Shown here: piece after piece, positions 8,069-16,691 of the stretch
How positions within the stretch are numbered: the first letter of the stretch is position 1
Layout: every line of letters begins with the position of its first letter
Origin: a bacterium
GTDB lineage: Bacteria; Krumholzibacteriota; Krumholzibacteriia; Krumholzibacteriales; WJIX01
Length of the DNA: 33,609 nucleotides
Assembly (NCBI GenBank): GCA_014730075.1
Contig: WJIX01000240.1
Location: forward strand, 1 to 33,609
Direction of reading: 5' to 3'
Made by a program: the position numbers and the translations under genes
Notes under the pieces: model-generated
The model's database searches: none
Seen by the model: only the letters and a program-made list of their open reading frames with translations
What the model was told of the DNA's origin: nothing

Positions 8069-8585
8069 AACAAATTCCCGGTTAAACAAACATTACTTAA
8101 GAGTATATTTTAAGTTATAAAAGTTCATTGTCCAGTTGAAATATTTCAGGGCAGAGCGTCCTCGGCAATTTCCTTCCGGCCTCATTCTTTCCTCCCGGCG
8201 CTGTATTCCCCACCGCAGAAAAATATTCCCCCTTAACTGAGCTCTCACTTCCAGCGGTTGCAGCCGGAACAGAAAAGGCCCAATAATATATTATACAGCA
8301 ATCTGTTAGGTGCGCCAACATCCCGCCGCTCAGGCATCCAGAGTGGCAGTGATCTTGCGTAAACCGATATCTCCCGAAGGGGCATGATACGCATTATCCT
8401 CCGGGATCTCCGGTGATATATTTTCAGCTGCCGGAGATAAAAACACTCTTTGCCAACCGGGGTAAAGAATGATAATAGTTATACCAGCCGCCATGATAAC
8501 TCCGGCAGCCATACCGGATCTATCGGCGCGGGGAACGGAGCTGTAGAAGCAGCCGGTTCAGCAACCTATCGACTGCGGGTGAAAA
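8069..8585. other. Divergent intergenic region between ligase-PanD and flippase genes
   Basis: This region is about 517 bp, A+T-rich next to the ligase gene. It contains an 8-bp inverted repeat (separate entry). It also contains weak promoter-like strings: TATACT on the minus strand near 8105-8110, and TTGCCA (8450) with GATAAT (8471) on the plus strand, which have a poor 15-bp spacer. Two short minus-strand frames (8115-8321 and 8330-8512) lack ribosome-binding sites and family features. I see no RNA gene. Confidence 0.5.
8406..8438. repeat. Inverted repeat ATCTCCGG-N17-CCGGAGAT
   Basis: Perfect 8-bp arms lie at 8406-8413 and 8431-8438, with a 17-bp A+T-rich centre. It sits in the divergent promoter region, about 150 bp before the flippase start. 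It could be an operator or an RNA hairpin; no T-run follows on either strand, so it is not an obvious terminator. Confidence 0.45.
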
Positions 8586-10055
8586 TTGAGTGGATACACA
8601 CTGAGAAAACATGCCTTCATCCTGTTTGTGGGAAAGTTCCTGGCTACCGCCCTGATGTTTGTGGTTCCGCTGGTACTGGTAAGGGTTCTCTCCAAGAATG
8701 AATTCGGGATCTACAAGCAGGCAATGCTCCTGGTAACGTTCTTCACCTCCATGCTCCAGTTCGGGATCACCCAGTCCCTCTATTTCTTCTACTCGCATGG
8801 GGATGACAACAGGAAGCTGATATCCCAGACCTTCTATATCTTCCTTTTCATCGCCGCCCTCTTCTTCCTGCTGTACTGGGCCTTTTCAGGATATATCCCT
8901 TCGCTGATAAAGGGGCTGGATACTCAGGGGGTGATCAGGAACACCGGGATCTACATAGGGCTCTTCTTTCTCACATTCTTCTTCGAGACCCTGCTGATAC
9001 TGGAACGGCAGCCGAAGAAACTGCTGCTGTTTCTGGTACTGGACAACAGCGCCAGGACAGGATTTGCCATAATCTTCGCCTTTATATATAACGATGTCTC
9101 CATGATCCTTTTCGGCCTGATTCTATACGGGCTGATCAAACTCGCCGTGGTAGTGATATATCTGTCGGCCAATTACGGTTTCCCCATGGGTATGAGGGGG
9201 ATCAGCCGGGCGGATGTGATGAAGCAGGTCAGGTATGCCGTCCCCCTGGGAGGTGGCAGGCTGATCGGAGATATAGGAAGGAAAGCGGACAGGTTCATAC
9301 TGACCGCCTTCCTGAGCGCCTCCGGTTACGCGGTATACACGGTTGGCACTCTCAGAATGCCTCTGGATATAGCCTATCTCTCCATCGGGAATACAGCCCT
9401 TCCCAGGATCACCGAGTACTACAGGGAGGGGCGCAAAGACCTGATGGCGCAGCTCTGGCACAAGGTGATCTTTTACTACTGCCTGTTCACCATCCCCATC
9501 GTGATATTCTGCGAGGGGTTCGCCGATGAGATCATCACCTTCCTCTTCACCGACGAATATATCGAGGCTGCGGCGGTATTCAGAGTTTATGTACTGATAT
9601 ATCTCGGTTATATGATGGCCCGCGGATCCATACTGAAGGCAAGCAACAATACCAGGTACGCCTTCAGCGCCAATCTCTACTCCATGATATCGGGAGTTGC
9701 GCTGGGGATAGTGCTGATCAGGTATTTTGGTATTATGGGAGGTGCCGCCTCCGCCGTTCTGGCCTCCTCGGTCAATGTTTTCTATCAGGTCTATAAATCA
9801 AAGAAGATACTCAACCTCTCATTCGGGAAGTGGCTCCCCTGGAAGAGGATGATCATTATCACACTCCTGTCGGCCGCCGCCATGGTTCCAGCCCTGGGGA
9901 TCAGGCTGCTTACAGGAGGGAACATATACAGATTAATGGCTGGATTCGCAATATACTCGCTGGTCCTGATACCGCTGATGAACTGGTTCAGGCTTATCAG
10001 TATCTCCAGTATCACGTCTAAGATCAGAGAGAAGATAGAGGGAGTCAAGAGATGA
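8586..10055 (+). CDS. Polysaccharide flippase (Wzx-like, MOP superfamily)
   Basis: This is a 489-residue integral membrane protein with about 12-14 hydrophobic segments. Its N-terminus is typical of oligosaccharide flippases: KFLATALMFVVPLVLVRVLSKNEFGIYKQ matches the 'r.ls.eefGiy.q' pattern after the first helix. The family moves lipid-linked oligosaccharide units across the inner membrane. The start is a TTG with a partial GGGTGA site; an in-frame stop at 8580-8582 rules out a longer product, and the next in-frame ATG would cut into the first helix. It overlaps the sulfotransferase gene by 4 nt (ATGA), so the two are co-translated. Together with the divergent CapK-like ligase it suggests a surface-glycan locus, although no glycosyltransferase is in the window. 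Confidence 0.88.
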   Translation: MSGYTLRKHAFILFVGKFLATALMFVVPLVLVRVLSKNEFGIYKQAMLLVTFFTSMLQFGITQSLYFFYSHGDDNRKLISQTFYIFLFIAALFFLLYWAFSGYIPSLIKGLDTQGVIRNTGIYIGLFFLTFFFETLLILERQPKKLLLFLVLDNSARTGFAIIFAFIYNDVSMILFGLILYGLIKLAVVVIYLSANYGFPMGMRGISRADVMKQVRYAVPLGGGRLIGDIGRKADRFILTAFLSASGYAVYTVGTLRMPLDIAYLSIGNTALPRITEYYREGRKDLMAQLWHKVIFYYCLFTIPIVIFCEGFADEIITFLFTDEYIEAAAVFRVYVLIYLGYMMARGSILKASNNTRYAFSANLYSMISGVALGIVLIRYFGIMGGAASAVLASSVNVFYQVYKSKKILNLSFGKWLPWKRMIIITLLSAAAMVPALGIRLLTGGNIYRLMAGFAIYSLVLIPLMNWFRLISISSITSKIREKIEGVKR

Positions 10056-10825
10056 TAATAGTTCTTCTGGGAATGCATAAGTCGGGAACCACTCTGCTGT
10101 CCAGGATGCTTCATGAATCGGGGATCAATATGTGCGAGGACCCCACCCGGATCAGTTCCTATGATGCCGGAAACAAATATGAGAGGCTTGAATTCCTGAT
10201 TTACAATACCGCCATGCTGGATATCAGGATATCCACGTTCAGCTCCGACATCGTGGAGACCGCGAACGACCTCTCCATCTCCAGGCACCCCCGGACCCTG
10301 GCCGGGCTGCTGGAAACCAGGATAGAGGAACTGAGCTCCGAGCACCCTGCCTGGGGGTTCAAGGACCCCCGCACCTGCATGACCTACCGCGCCTGGAGGG
10401 AACACCTGCCCCCCCACCGGGTCCTGGTCTCCTTCAGAAATCCATATGAAGTGGCGGCACATCTGACCAGGTCGGTGAGGAATATAAGGATGCTTAAGAG
10501 AATCGGAAGGACCGCCGGCGGGCTTAACTCCTGGTACCTGCACAACCGGAATATCCTGGAGTACTACCGGGAGAACGGCTCTGATTTCTTCTTCATAGAC
10601 TACAACAGATTCATGAGCGAGGAGGGCGACGGATATATTGACAGGATCTCCGAATTCTGCCAGATCGAAATCAGTGACCTGAGAGACAGGGACCTCTACC
10701 GTAACCGGATGGAAACCCTTACCCTGGCTCAGAAGATTGACCGGGGTGTCGGTTCGGTCTTTATCCGTGGAAAGGTGGAGCGGGTATACCGCCAGCTCAG
10801 AGAAATAGAAAGGGCTCAGTTCTGA
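10052..10825 (+). CDS. Sulfotransferase-family protein
   Basis: The protein has 257 residues. The N-terminal GMHKSGTTLLSRML (7-20) is the 5'-phosphosulfate loop of PAPS-dependent sulfotransferases. VLVSFRNPYEVAAHLTRS (about 128-145) matches the 3'-phosphate loop, with Arg and the downstream Ser. FKDPRT, between them, is also family-typical. These enzymes move sulfate from PAPS to a hydroxyl or amine; bacterial members next to flippases usually modify glycans or glycolipids. The ATG overlaps the flippase stop as ATGA, so the two are likely used together: a sulfated surface sugar is the simplest reading. The acceptor is unknown, and no PAPS-forming genes are seen here. Confidence 0.87.
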   Translation: MIIVLLGMHKSGTTLLSRMLHESGINMCEDPTRISSYDAGNKYERLEFLIYNTAMLDIRISTFSSDIVETANDLSISRHPRTLAGLLETRIEELSSEHPAWGFKDPRTCMTYRAWREHLPPHRVLVSFRNPYEVAAHLTRSVRNIRMLKRIGRTAGGLNSWYLHNRNILEYYRENGSDFFFIDYNRFMSEEGDGYIDRISEFCQIEISDLRDRDLYRNRMETLTLAQKIDRGVGSVFIRGKVERVYRQLREIERAQF

Positions 10826-10855
10826 TCCCCTCTCCCGCAGCAAACGAATCACTGC

Positions 10856-10884
10856 TTGCCTGAAGATGCGAATAGATATAGAAT
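10856..10884 (+). promoter_or_regulatory. Candidate sigma-70 promoter of the C69 peptidase gene
   Basis: TTGCCT (10856-10861) and TAGAAT (10879-10884) are separated by exactly 17 bp, in the 128-bp gap after the sulfotransferase gene. The expected start is near 10891, about 60 nt before the ATG at 10954. Confidence 0.42.
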
Positions 10885-10953
10885 CCCCCCTTATACAGAT
10901 GAATACAGCCTTCCCTTAAGATATTGCGGGGATTATCCCGGAGAGGAGAAGTC

Positions 10954-12531
10954 ATGAACAGATTCAGAAAGATCATATTAATCATACCGCTGGTAATGAT
11001 AATATCACCGATTCTTGCCGGAACAGGGTTCGCCTGCACTACATTCATCGCCGGGAAGGGAGTTACCGCGGACGGCTCCATCCTCTTTGCCAAGACGGAG
11101 GATGACTCCGGCATTTACAATGATTACCTCTGGTACATTCCCCCGGGAGAGCATGAAGAGGGGGATACCATAAAGCTGGTGGGCGGAGGCAGCATACCCC
11201 AGGTGGAGAAGACCTACGGCTACTTCTGGGACCAGCCTCCCGGCACCGAGTACTCCAACGCGGTTGTCAACGAATGGGGTCTGGCGCTCGGAAGCGATGC
11301 CTGCCCATCCCGGGAGGATTCCATAGAAGAGGTCCGGCGGCGCGGGGATATCACGGAAGGGGGGATAGGGTGGCGGCTGAGGATTATCCTGGCCGAGAGG
11401 TGCAAAACCGCCAGGGAGGCGGTAGAGCTTGCCGCCCGGCTCCTGGACAGGTACGGTTACCGGGGATCAGGACGCACCCTTAATATTGTGGGCAGGGAGG
11501 AAGCCTGGATGCTTCAGATGGTCAGGGGCAGGCAGTACGTGGCCCGCCGGGTCAGGGATGACGAAGTTATCCCCCTGGCCAACACCTATACCATCCGCCA
11601 GGTAGATATGGACGACCGCGACAATTACCTCTGCTCGCCCCGCCTGATCAGCTACGCCGAAGAACGTGGCTGGTATGACCCCGGCTCTGACGGAGAGTTC
11701 GACTTTGCCAGGGCTTATGCTTCGAGCAATACCCGCACCGACCCCAGAAATACCCGCAGGCAGTGGATAATCGCGAAGATGGTCGATCCCGGATTCCCTC
11801 TCACCGTGGAGGAGGCGGACGCCGGAAAGATGCCGGTATCGGTCAAACCGGCCCGTGAGATCACTCTGGGCGACGCCATGGAGATAATGAGGTCGCATTA
11901 CGAGGCGACCTCACTGGATGATTCCGGGGGATACCAGAGCTCACCCCATCGCAACAGCAGCCGCCCGATCTGCACCTACAGGAGCCACCGGACTACCGTA
12001 ATCCAGCAGAGGGAAGATATGCCCCGTGAGATCGGTACGGTGATCTGGAGGGCACTCTATCAGCCCTGTACCAGCTGTTTCGTGCCCTGGTACCTCTGCG
12101 CCACCGATATACCGAAACCGTTCCAGGCTGTGCGCCCCCCCGCCCCGGAGCAGGACCTCCATGATTATCATTTCAATATGCCCTCTTCGGTAAATGAATT
12201 CGATATCAGCTCGGCCTCCTGCCTCTTCGGCCTGATGGCCAACCTGGTGGATACCGATTACGGCAACCTGATAGATTATGTACGGGGCCGGTGGGAAGAG
12301 TTCGAGAAATTCCAGTTCGATATGCAGGGCCCGGTGGAGAAGACAGCTCTGAAACTGTACCGGGAAGACCGTGATGCGGCTCTTCGTTACCTCAGCGACT
12401 ATTCACGCTCCCGCGCTCTCAGGTCCCTGGAGGTGGCCGAATCGATGGTAGAGGTTCTTAAAACCCGGCTCTGGAAGGCAGAGCATGGGAAGAAGTTCGA
12501 ACCGGCCCGGGAGGGCCGGCAGGGACTTTAG
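10954..12531 (+). CDS. Secreted C69-family dipeptidase (Ntn hydrolase)
   Basis: The protein has 525 residues from the ATG at 10954, preceded by GGAGAGGAG; an upstream in-frame TTG at 10924 would disturb the signal peptide. The signal peptide (residues 1-27, MNRFRKIILIIPLVMIISPI..) ends in GFA just before Cys28. Cys28 starts the CTTFIAGK motif of peptidase family C69, where the exposed N-terminal Cys is the nucleophile. Other family features are ILFAKTEDD, NEWGLALGSDACPSRE and the long Trp-rich body with SASCLFGLM near the end. The known activity is release of dipeptides or N-terminal residues from peptides. Here it would act in the periplasm or outside. It is convergent with the 16 kb operon, with only 10 bp between stop codons. 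Confidence 0.9.
   Translation: MNRFRKIILIIPLVMIISPILAGTGFACTTFIAGKGVTADGSILFAKTEDDSGIYNDYLWYIPPGEHEEGDTIKLVGGGSIPQVEKTYGYFWDQPPGTEYSNAVVNEWGLALGSDACPSREDSIEEVRRRGDITEGGIGWRLRIILAERCKTAREAVELAARLLDRYGYRGSGRTLNIVGREEAWMLQMVRGRQYVARRVRDDEVIPLANTYTIRQVDMDDRDNYLCSPRLISYAEERGWYDPGSDGEFDFARAYASSNTRTDPRNTRRQWIIAKMVDPGFPLTVEEADAGKMPVSVKPAREITLGDAMEIMRSHYEATSLDDSGGYQSSPHRNSSRPICTYRSHRTTVIQQREDMPREIGTVIWRALYQPCTSCFVPWYLCATDIPKPFQAVRPPAPEQDLHDYHFNMPSSVNEFDISSASCLFGLMANLVDTDYGNLIDYVRGRWEEFEKFQFDMQGPVEKTALKLYREDRDAALRYLSDYSRSRALRSLEVAESMVEVLKTRLWKAEHGKKFEPAREGRQGL
12502..12519. repeat. G+C-rich 7-bp hairpin at the convergent gene ends
   Basis: CCGGCCC-GGGA-GGGCCGG lies in the last codons of the C69 peptidase gene, 23 bp before the stop codon of the convergent operon. 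It has no T-run on either strand, so it is not a classic terminator. It may slow or stop converging transcripts. Confidence 0.3.
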
Positions 12532-12541
12532 AAAGATCTCT

Positions 12542-15500
12542 CTACTCCAGGCAGGAGAACCATCCGCCCTCATGAATGATTATTTCATCCGGGCGCGAGA
12601 CCGGACCGGTAATCCGGTATTGGTATTCGGCGTCGATCCTCATCCGGCAGGTTGCTACCCCGCCGGGGATTCCCAGCTTCAGGAAAGGGCCTGAGTAGCG
12701 GGCAAAGTAATATGGTGATGGGACTTCCTCAGGTATCTTTATACTTCCTGCGTATCCCCCGGTGGGCAGAAAGAGAAACAGCTTCCGGTCAAAGAAATTA
12801 TTACGGCAGATTATCACCCCCCTGTCAGAAAGGGCGCTGAGCCTGAACGGCACCTTCATGCCATCATTTACCGCCGCTTCCAGCCCCGACGCGGGCACAA
12901 AGCCCGCCCTGCCCCCCTGGTTGATCATCAGACCCCTGTCCGGGTCCCACGCCGTTATAACGGTTCTCCGGTCCATTCCGCATACTGCGATAAGTGCGGG
13001 ATTGATGCCGGTTTCCATCCTCTCCGTGAATATTTTCCGCTCCGGGTGATAGATTATAATCAGGCCTCTGTCCCCGTCAGATATATACAGCAGATCTCCA
13101 TCCGAAGCGATATCGGAAGGTGTTAATCCATAGCTGCCCAGGTCCAGGATACGGCCGGGACCTTCCTCCGACGAGATCTCGAGGACTTCCCGGTTGTTAT
13201 TATCAAAAGCGAATACCCTTTCCCCGCAAACGGCGAATTCACTTATATTCCTGAGCGGATTGCCGGGAGAGGGCCTTGCTATCCTCTCGGCTCCGTCCAG
13301 GAAATAGCGGACCCCCGCCGGCCCGATCTTTACCTGCCGGTCACCGTAGAGAAATACAGGGTTTCCCCCTGCCACCTCCTCCATGGAGCATTCTCCGGCG
13401 TAATCAAGATATGCCGGATTCATTCTAACCTCTATCGTTTCACCGGACACCCGGAATACTCTCTCTGCTACCGAGGGTAGAAAACCTCTTCCGGAAAAGA
13501 CGAAGATATATCGCTTGCCGCTCCGCAGGCCCATGAGCTTCCGCACCGGCCCCTGGTATATCACCGTATTCAGATCGCTCATTACGGTGAGGTTGATATC
13601 TGACAGCGCCGCTCCGGCTACCTCAATATTGACCCTGACATCATCGCGCAGGTAGGCGAACTCCGCCGGCCCGCGCAGTCTATCCCTGTTCTGCATCTTA
13701 ACTGACCATGGATGAAGAAGGGTGGGCGGCTGCACACAGGCGCTCCAGAGCTCAAGTGAGCGCTCCAGCTGATCGAGGATCAGCCCGCGGGTAAAATTGC
13801 CTTCACTCTCGCCGGCTCTCAGCATATCGTACCTTACGCAGAGAGGGCCTATCTCCGGGCCGGAACATTCCGCCCCTGCAGCTTTCTTTTCCCAACCGGC
13901 TTCTCTGAGAAGCGGGAGCATCCAATTCATTCCATCTGCTGCCTCTGTCAGGCAGGCGCTCCGGGCCAGAAGATTGTGGTCTGCACCCTCCCTGGCCTGG
14001 TAACCGATTATATAAGCGGCCCTGGGATCTACCGAACTGATCCGGCTCAATTCCTCCCTGGACCGGTCCAGGAACCTTCCCCTTACCTGTCTTTCCATTA
14101 CCGCCCGGTAATACCTGGCCTCATTCCGGTAACGGGCGGGCCAGTGATCTATCCGGTCACCGGCCAGTATCTCTTCCAGCACCCTGTCCAGGGCATCGCG
14201 GTTGTCCGGAGAGCCGTTTCCGTCGGTGTCTCCCAGGGGGGCCGAGTTGATCAGGGAGAATGCCCGGAGGAGGGATAGCTCGGCTTCGGCCTCATCACCC
14301 GGTGCCGGCATCCTGTCCCCGGCAACCCTGAAAAGCATATATGCCGCGGTGTATAGAATTCTTCTCTTTCTCTCCTGTGAACTGCTGAGCCTGGGAATGC
14401 AGTTGGCCATGGTCATGGCTGCGGATCCTGCCTTTCTGCATTCTTCACTGCTGCAGGCCGCACTGTAACGTGATAGCAGAAATTCAAGATTCGATTCGGA
14501 GGGGAATCTCTTCCCCGACCGGCTGCCTTTATCCGCCAGCGGCATCATCCGGGAGAGAAGCTCCAGCCACCTGTACTCCGGCCTATCCGGAATCGCCCTT
14601 CCCGGCTGCTCCGCTGACAGAATATCACAGTAGGCCCTTCGGAGGTGCCGGCGGTGTGACAGAACCGAATCGATTCCGCCGCCGTTGACACTCCGGGGAC
14701 TGCTTCTGAAGAGACCGGCGGGCAGATTCTCCAGCAGGCGGCTGCCGGAGAAGAATTTATTCTTGTCCTTCTGAAGATAGCCGTTCATCGCGGACAGGTC
14801 GCTCCAGAGTCTCGCCTCCCCGGTCAGCCCTCCCGCTCCGCCGGCAGGAAGATTGGCTATCAGGGCCCTGCTGGCTATGATAATATCACTGCGGCCCCCC
14901 TCCAGCCGGTCGATATCAAGCCCGCCGAAGAGATTGAATCTTCCGGCCAGCTGTTCCTGATTAAGGCGGGCGAGCTCCCCCCTGTTTTTGTCGATCCACT
15001 GATTTACCCTTCCCGCCGCCCTCTGAAGGAGCGAAAGATCCGCCAGGTACCTGGCCTGCCCTGCTGCCGGAGTACCCTCCAGCTTTGCGGCCACCTGCTC
15101 AGCATACTCCCTTATCTTCGCAAATTCAGAATCCAGCTGTTCCATAGTCATTCTCTCCAGGGCGGGTATCCCCGCCGGGAGCTGACCGGAACCGGGCTGA
15201 TCCTCACTTTTCATAAAGTGGTAAGCTCTGGCTAAACGGGCTTTCAGCCACCTGCTATAGAGGTGGTAGAAATGAGCGGCCTTCCCCACAGCTTCCCGTA
15301 ATTTCAGACCTGCGAATATCTCTTCCGCTTCGGAGGCCGCGCGGTATCCCTCCCCGCTCGGCATGAGCGAATCAAGTGCCTCCTTAGCCCTGGCCAGGAC
15401 CGCGTAACCGCGCAGGAACCGGCGCTGGTACTCCAACCCACGGCTGTCAGGCCGGTCCAGGATCTCAAGCGCCCGATCCAGCCCGGCAGCTTCTCCCCCG

Positions 15501-15964
15501 CTGTGGTATGAGCGTATTCCGCACCAGGCCACCATATACGCGGCAAAATCCTTCTTGGCCGGATCCAATCCAGATTCCCCGCTAAGGCTGACTTCCCGGA
15601 ACAGCTTGGCTGCGACGGCAAAATCGGCAGCCTCGCCTGTGGCTATTCCCCTGATATAATAGAGATATGCCTGGATATATTTCAGGGTCCAGACCTGGTA
15701 TTCGGAGAGGCGCCCCGCTGACGAAAGAACACTGTCCAGCTCTGATATCCGTACCTCCATATCCGCTTCCGGAACCCTGGACGGGTCCTCCACGAAGGAG
15801 CCGACCATCCTGACCGATCTCTCCATAACCCCGGAGATATCCTCCTGGCATAAAGCGGAAGTGCCCGTAAGCAGGGAACCCGCCAGAATGATGCTCATAA
15901 CCGCCATCCGGAAAAACCGTGTGGCATTGCCGGCAGAGTTGGTATTCAGTTCCCTCAATATCAT
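12542..15964 (-). CDS. Large exported TPR-like/NHL-propeller protein, last gene of the ExbB/ExbD operon
   Basis: The protein has 1140 residues. The ATG at 15964 has GAGGAG 5 nt upstream. A signal sequence (about 16-39, ending SALCQ) is followed by a long alpha-helical region rich in Tyr, Ala and Leu (about 40-740) that looks like degenerate tetratricopeptide repeats. Inside it, residues 579-593 read DTDGNGSPDNRDALD, a dockerin/EF-hand-like calcium loop. A PEGA-like beta segment (about 775-850) comes next. Then NHL-type propeller blades (about 905-1085) carry repeated phrases such as ISEFAVCGERVFAFD and PSDIASDGDLLYISD. It is probably periplasmic or surface-associated. It lies 13 bp after the single-pass TonB-like protein gene. 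I know no characterised protein with this order of parts; the function is unknown. Confidence 0.85.
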   Translation of the reverse strand: MILRELNTNSAGNATRFFRMAVMSIILAGSLLTGTSALCQEDISGVMERSVRMVGSFVEDPSRVPEADMEVRISELDSVLSSAGRLSEYQVWTLKYIQAYLYYIRGIATGEAADFAVAAKLFREVSLSGESGLDPAKKDFAAYMVAWCGIRSYHSGGEAAGLDRALEILDRPDSRGLEYQRRFLRGYAVLARAKEALDSLMPSGEGYRAASEAEEIFAGLKLREAVGKAAHFYHLYSRWLKARLARAYHFMKSEDQPGSGQLPAGIPALERMTMEQLDSEFAKIREYAEQVAAKLEGTPAAGQARYLADLSLLQRAAGRVNQWIDKNRGELARLNQEQLAGRFNLFGGLDIDRLEGGRSDIIIASRALIANLPAGGAGGLTGEARLWSDLSAMNGYLQKDKNKFFSGSRLLENLPAGLFRSSPRSVNGGGIDSVLSHRRHLRRAYCDILSAEQPGRAIPDRPEYRWLELLSRMMPLADKGSRSGKRFPSESNLEFLLSRYSAACSSEECRKAGSAAMTMANCIPRLSSSQERKRRILYTAAYMLFRVAGDRMPAPGDEAEAELSLLRAFSLINSAPLGDTDGNGSPDNRDALDRVLEEILAGDRIDHWPARYRNEARYYRAVMERQVRGRFLDRSREELSRISSVDPRAAYIIGYQAREGADHNLLARSACLTEAADGMNWMLPLLREAGWEKKAAGAECSGPEIGPLCVRYDMLRAGESEGNFTRGLILDQLERSLELWSACVQPPTLLHPWSVKMQNRDRLRGPAEFAYLRDDVRVNIEVAGAALSDINLTVMSDLNTVIYQGPVRKLMGLRSGKRYIFVFSGRGFLPSVAERVFRVSGETIEVRMNPAYLDYAGECSMEEVAGGNPVFLYGDRQVKIGPAGVRYFLDGAERIARPSPGNPLRNISEFAVCGERVFAFDNNNREVLEISSEEGPGRILDLGSYGLTPSDIASDGDLLYISDGDRGLIIIYHPERKIFTERMETGINPALIAVCGMDRRTVITAWDPDRGLMINQGGRAGFVPASGLEAAVNDGMKVPFRLSALSDRGVIICRNNFFDRKLFLFLPTGGYAGSIKIPEEVPSPYYFARYSGPFLKLGIPGGVATCRMRIDAEYQYRITGPVSRPDEIIIHEGGWFSCLE

Positions 15965-15977
15965 CAGCTCCTCTCTC

Positions 15978-16691
15978 CTATAGATTGATAAAATCGTCGG
16001 AGACGAAATCCTTGAATCTCTTATTGTATTTCCTGTATATCCTGTCGGTCCCCTCGGTGAAATTTACCGTGGGAGGCCGCCAGGGGTTGCGGTAGATCAC
16101 CGGTATCAGGTTGACGGCATGCCTCCCCACTCCGGTGGGCCCATAGAATACGCTTCCCGAGCTGCTTCTGATCCCCTCTATTTCCGTTACATTTATGGCG
16201 GTCCTTCTCGATTCCGGGTAGAAAACCACCTCGAATCTGAAACTCTCTATGGGGCATACGTAATAATCTTCCAGCGTGTTTATCCACTGCTCGACCGCTT
16301 TCTTAAGTCCGGGCGGAGCCTTTTCAGGGAGTTCGAAATAAATCTCCAGCTCCCGGTAATCCCTGTTCACCACCTCAACGGAGAGGCATATGGAGGACCC
16401 TATTCCTGAAAACTCCCTGAGCTCGGTGACCGGCATTTTCTCGTAATCCCGTACATGGGGATGGACCACTACCGGACCTCCCAGCAGGTTGATTCCGGCG
16501 GTCCCGAATTCCTCCCGGTCATAGATGGAGCTGTATTTGAAGACTGGCCGGGTATTTATCTCGGCAGGCAAAAACGAGAAGATCAGAACGGCCGCCAGGA
16601 CCGCTCCCGCGATTGCGGGGACGAACCTTACCAGCTGCCTGACAGATCTCTCCAGGTATATCGCTCCCTTTTCCTTCATGAAATCAGCCAT
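15978..16691 (-). CDS. Single-pass membrane protein of TonB-like topology
   Basis: The protein has 237 residues. It has a short basic cytoplasmic end, one transmembrane helix at about 22-44 (VRFVPAIAGAVLAAVLIFSF), then a periplasmic domain of about 190 residues. This is the layout of TonB/TolA, and the gene follows two ExbB-like and two ExbD-like genes, the place where the energy transducer would be expected. It lacks the proline-rich linker of TonB, and I do not recognise a TonB C-terminal fold with certainty. The start codon overlaps the end of the upstream exbD-like gene by 8 nt (ATGGCTGA), which implies translational coupling. The energy-transducer role is inference from context. It could instead be a structural subunit. 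Confidence 0.75.
   Translation of the reverse strand: MADFMKEKGAIYLERSVRQLVRFVPAIAGAVLAAVLIFSFLPAEINTRPVFKYSSIYDREEFGTAGINLLGGPVVVHPHVRDYEKMPVTELREFSGIGSSICLSVEVVNRDYRELEIYFELPEKAPPGLKKAVEQWINTLEDYYVCPIESFRFEVVFYPESRRTAINVTEIEGIRSSSGSVFYGPTGVGRHAVNLIPVIYRNPWRPPTVNFTEGTDRIYRKYNKRFKDFVSDDFINL

Noticed and set aside
8115-8512. Two short minus-strand frames (68 and 60 codons), the second with a hydrophobic N-terminus
   Set aside because: No ribosome-binding site, no family features, and they lie in a divergent promoter region; a small membrane protein cannot be excluded but is not supported.
9345-9362. TGGCAC...TGC string on the plus strand resembling a sigma-54 element
   Set aside because: GG and GC are 12 bp apart instead of 10 and the string lies inside the flippase coding region.
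9791-10852. 353-codon minus-strand open frame opposite the flippase end and sulfotransferase
   Set aside because: The translation has no recognisable domain, while the plus strand shows the PAPS-binding loops and an ATGA overlap with the flippase gene.
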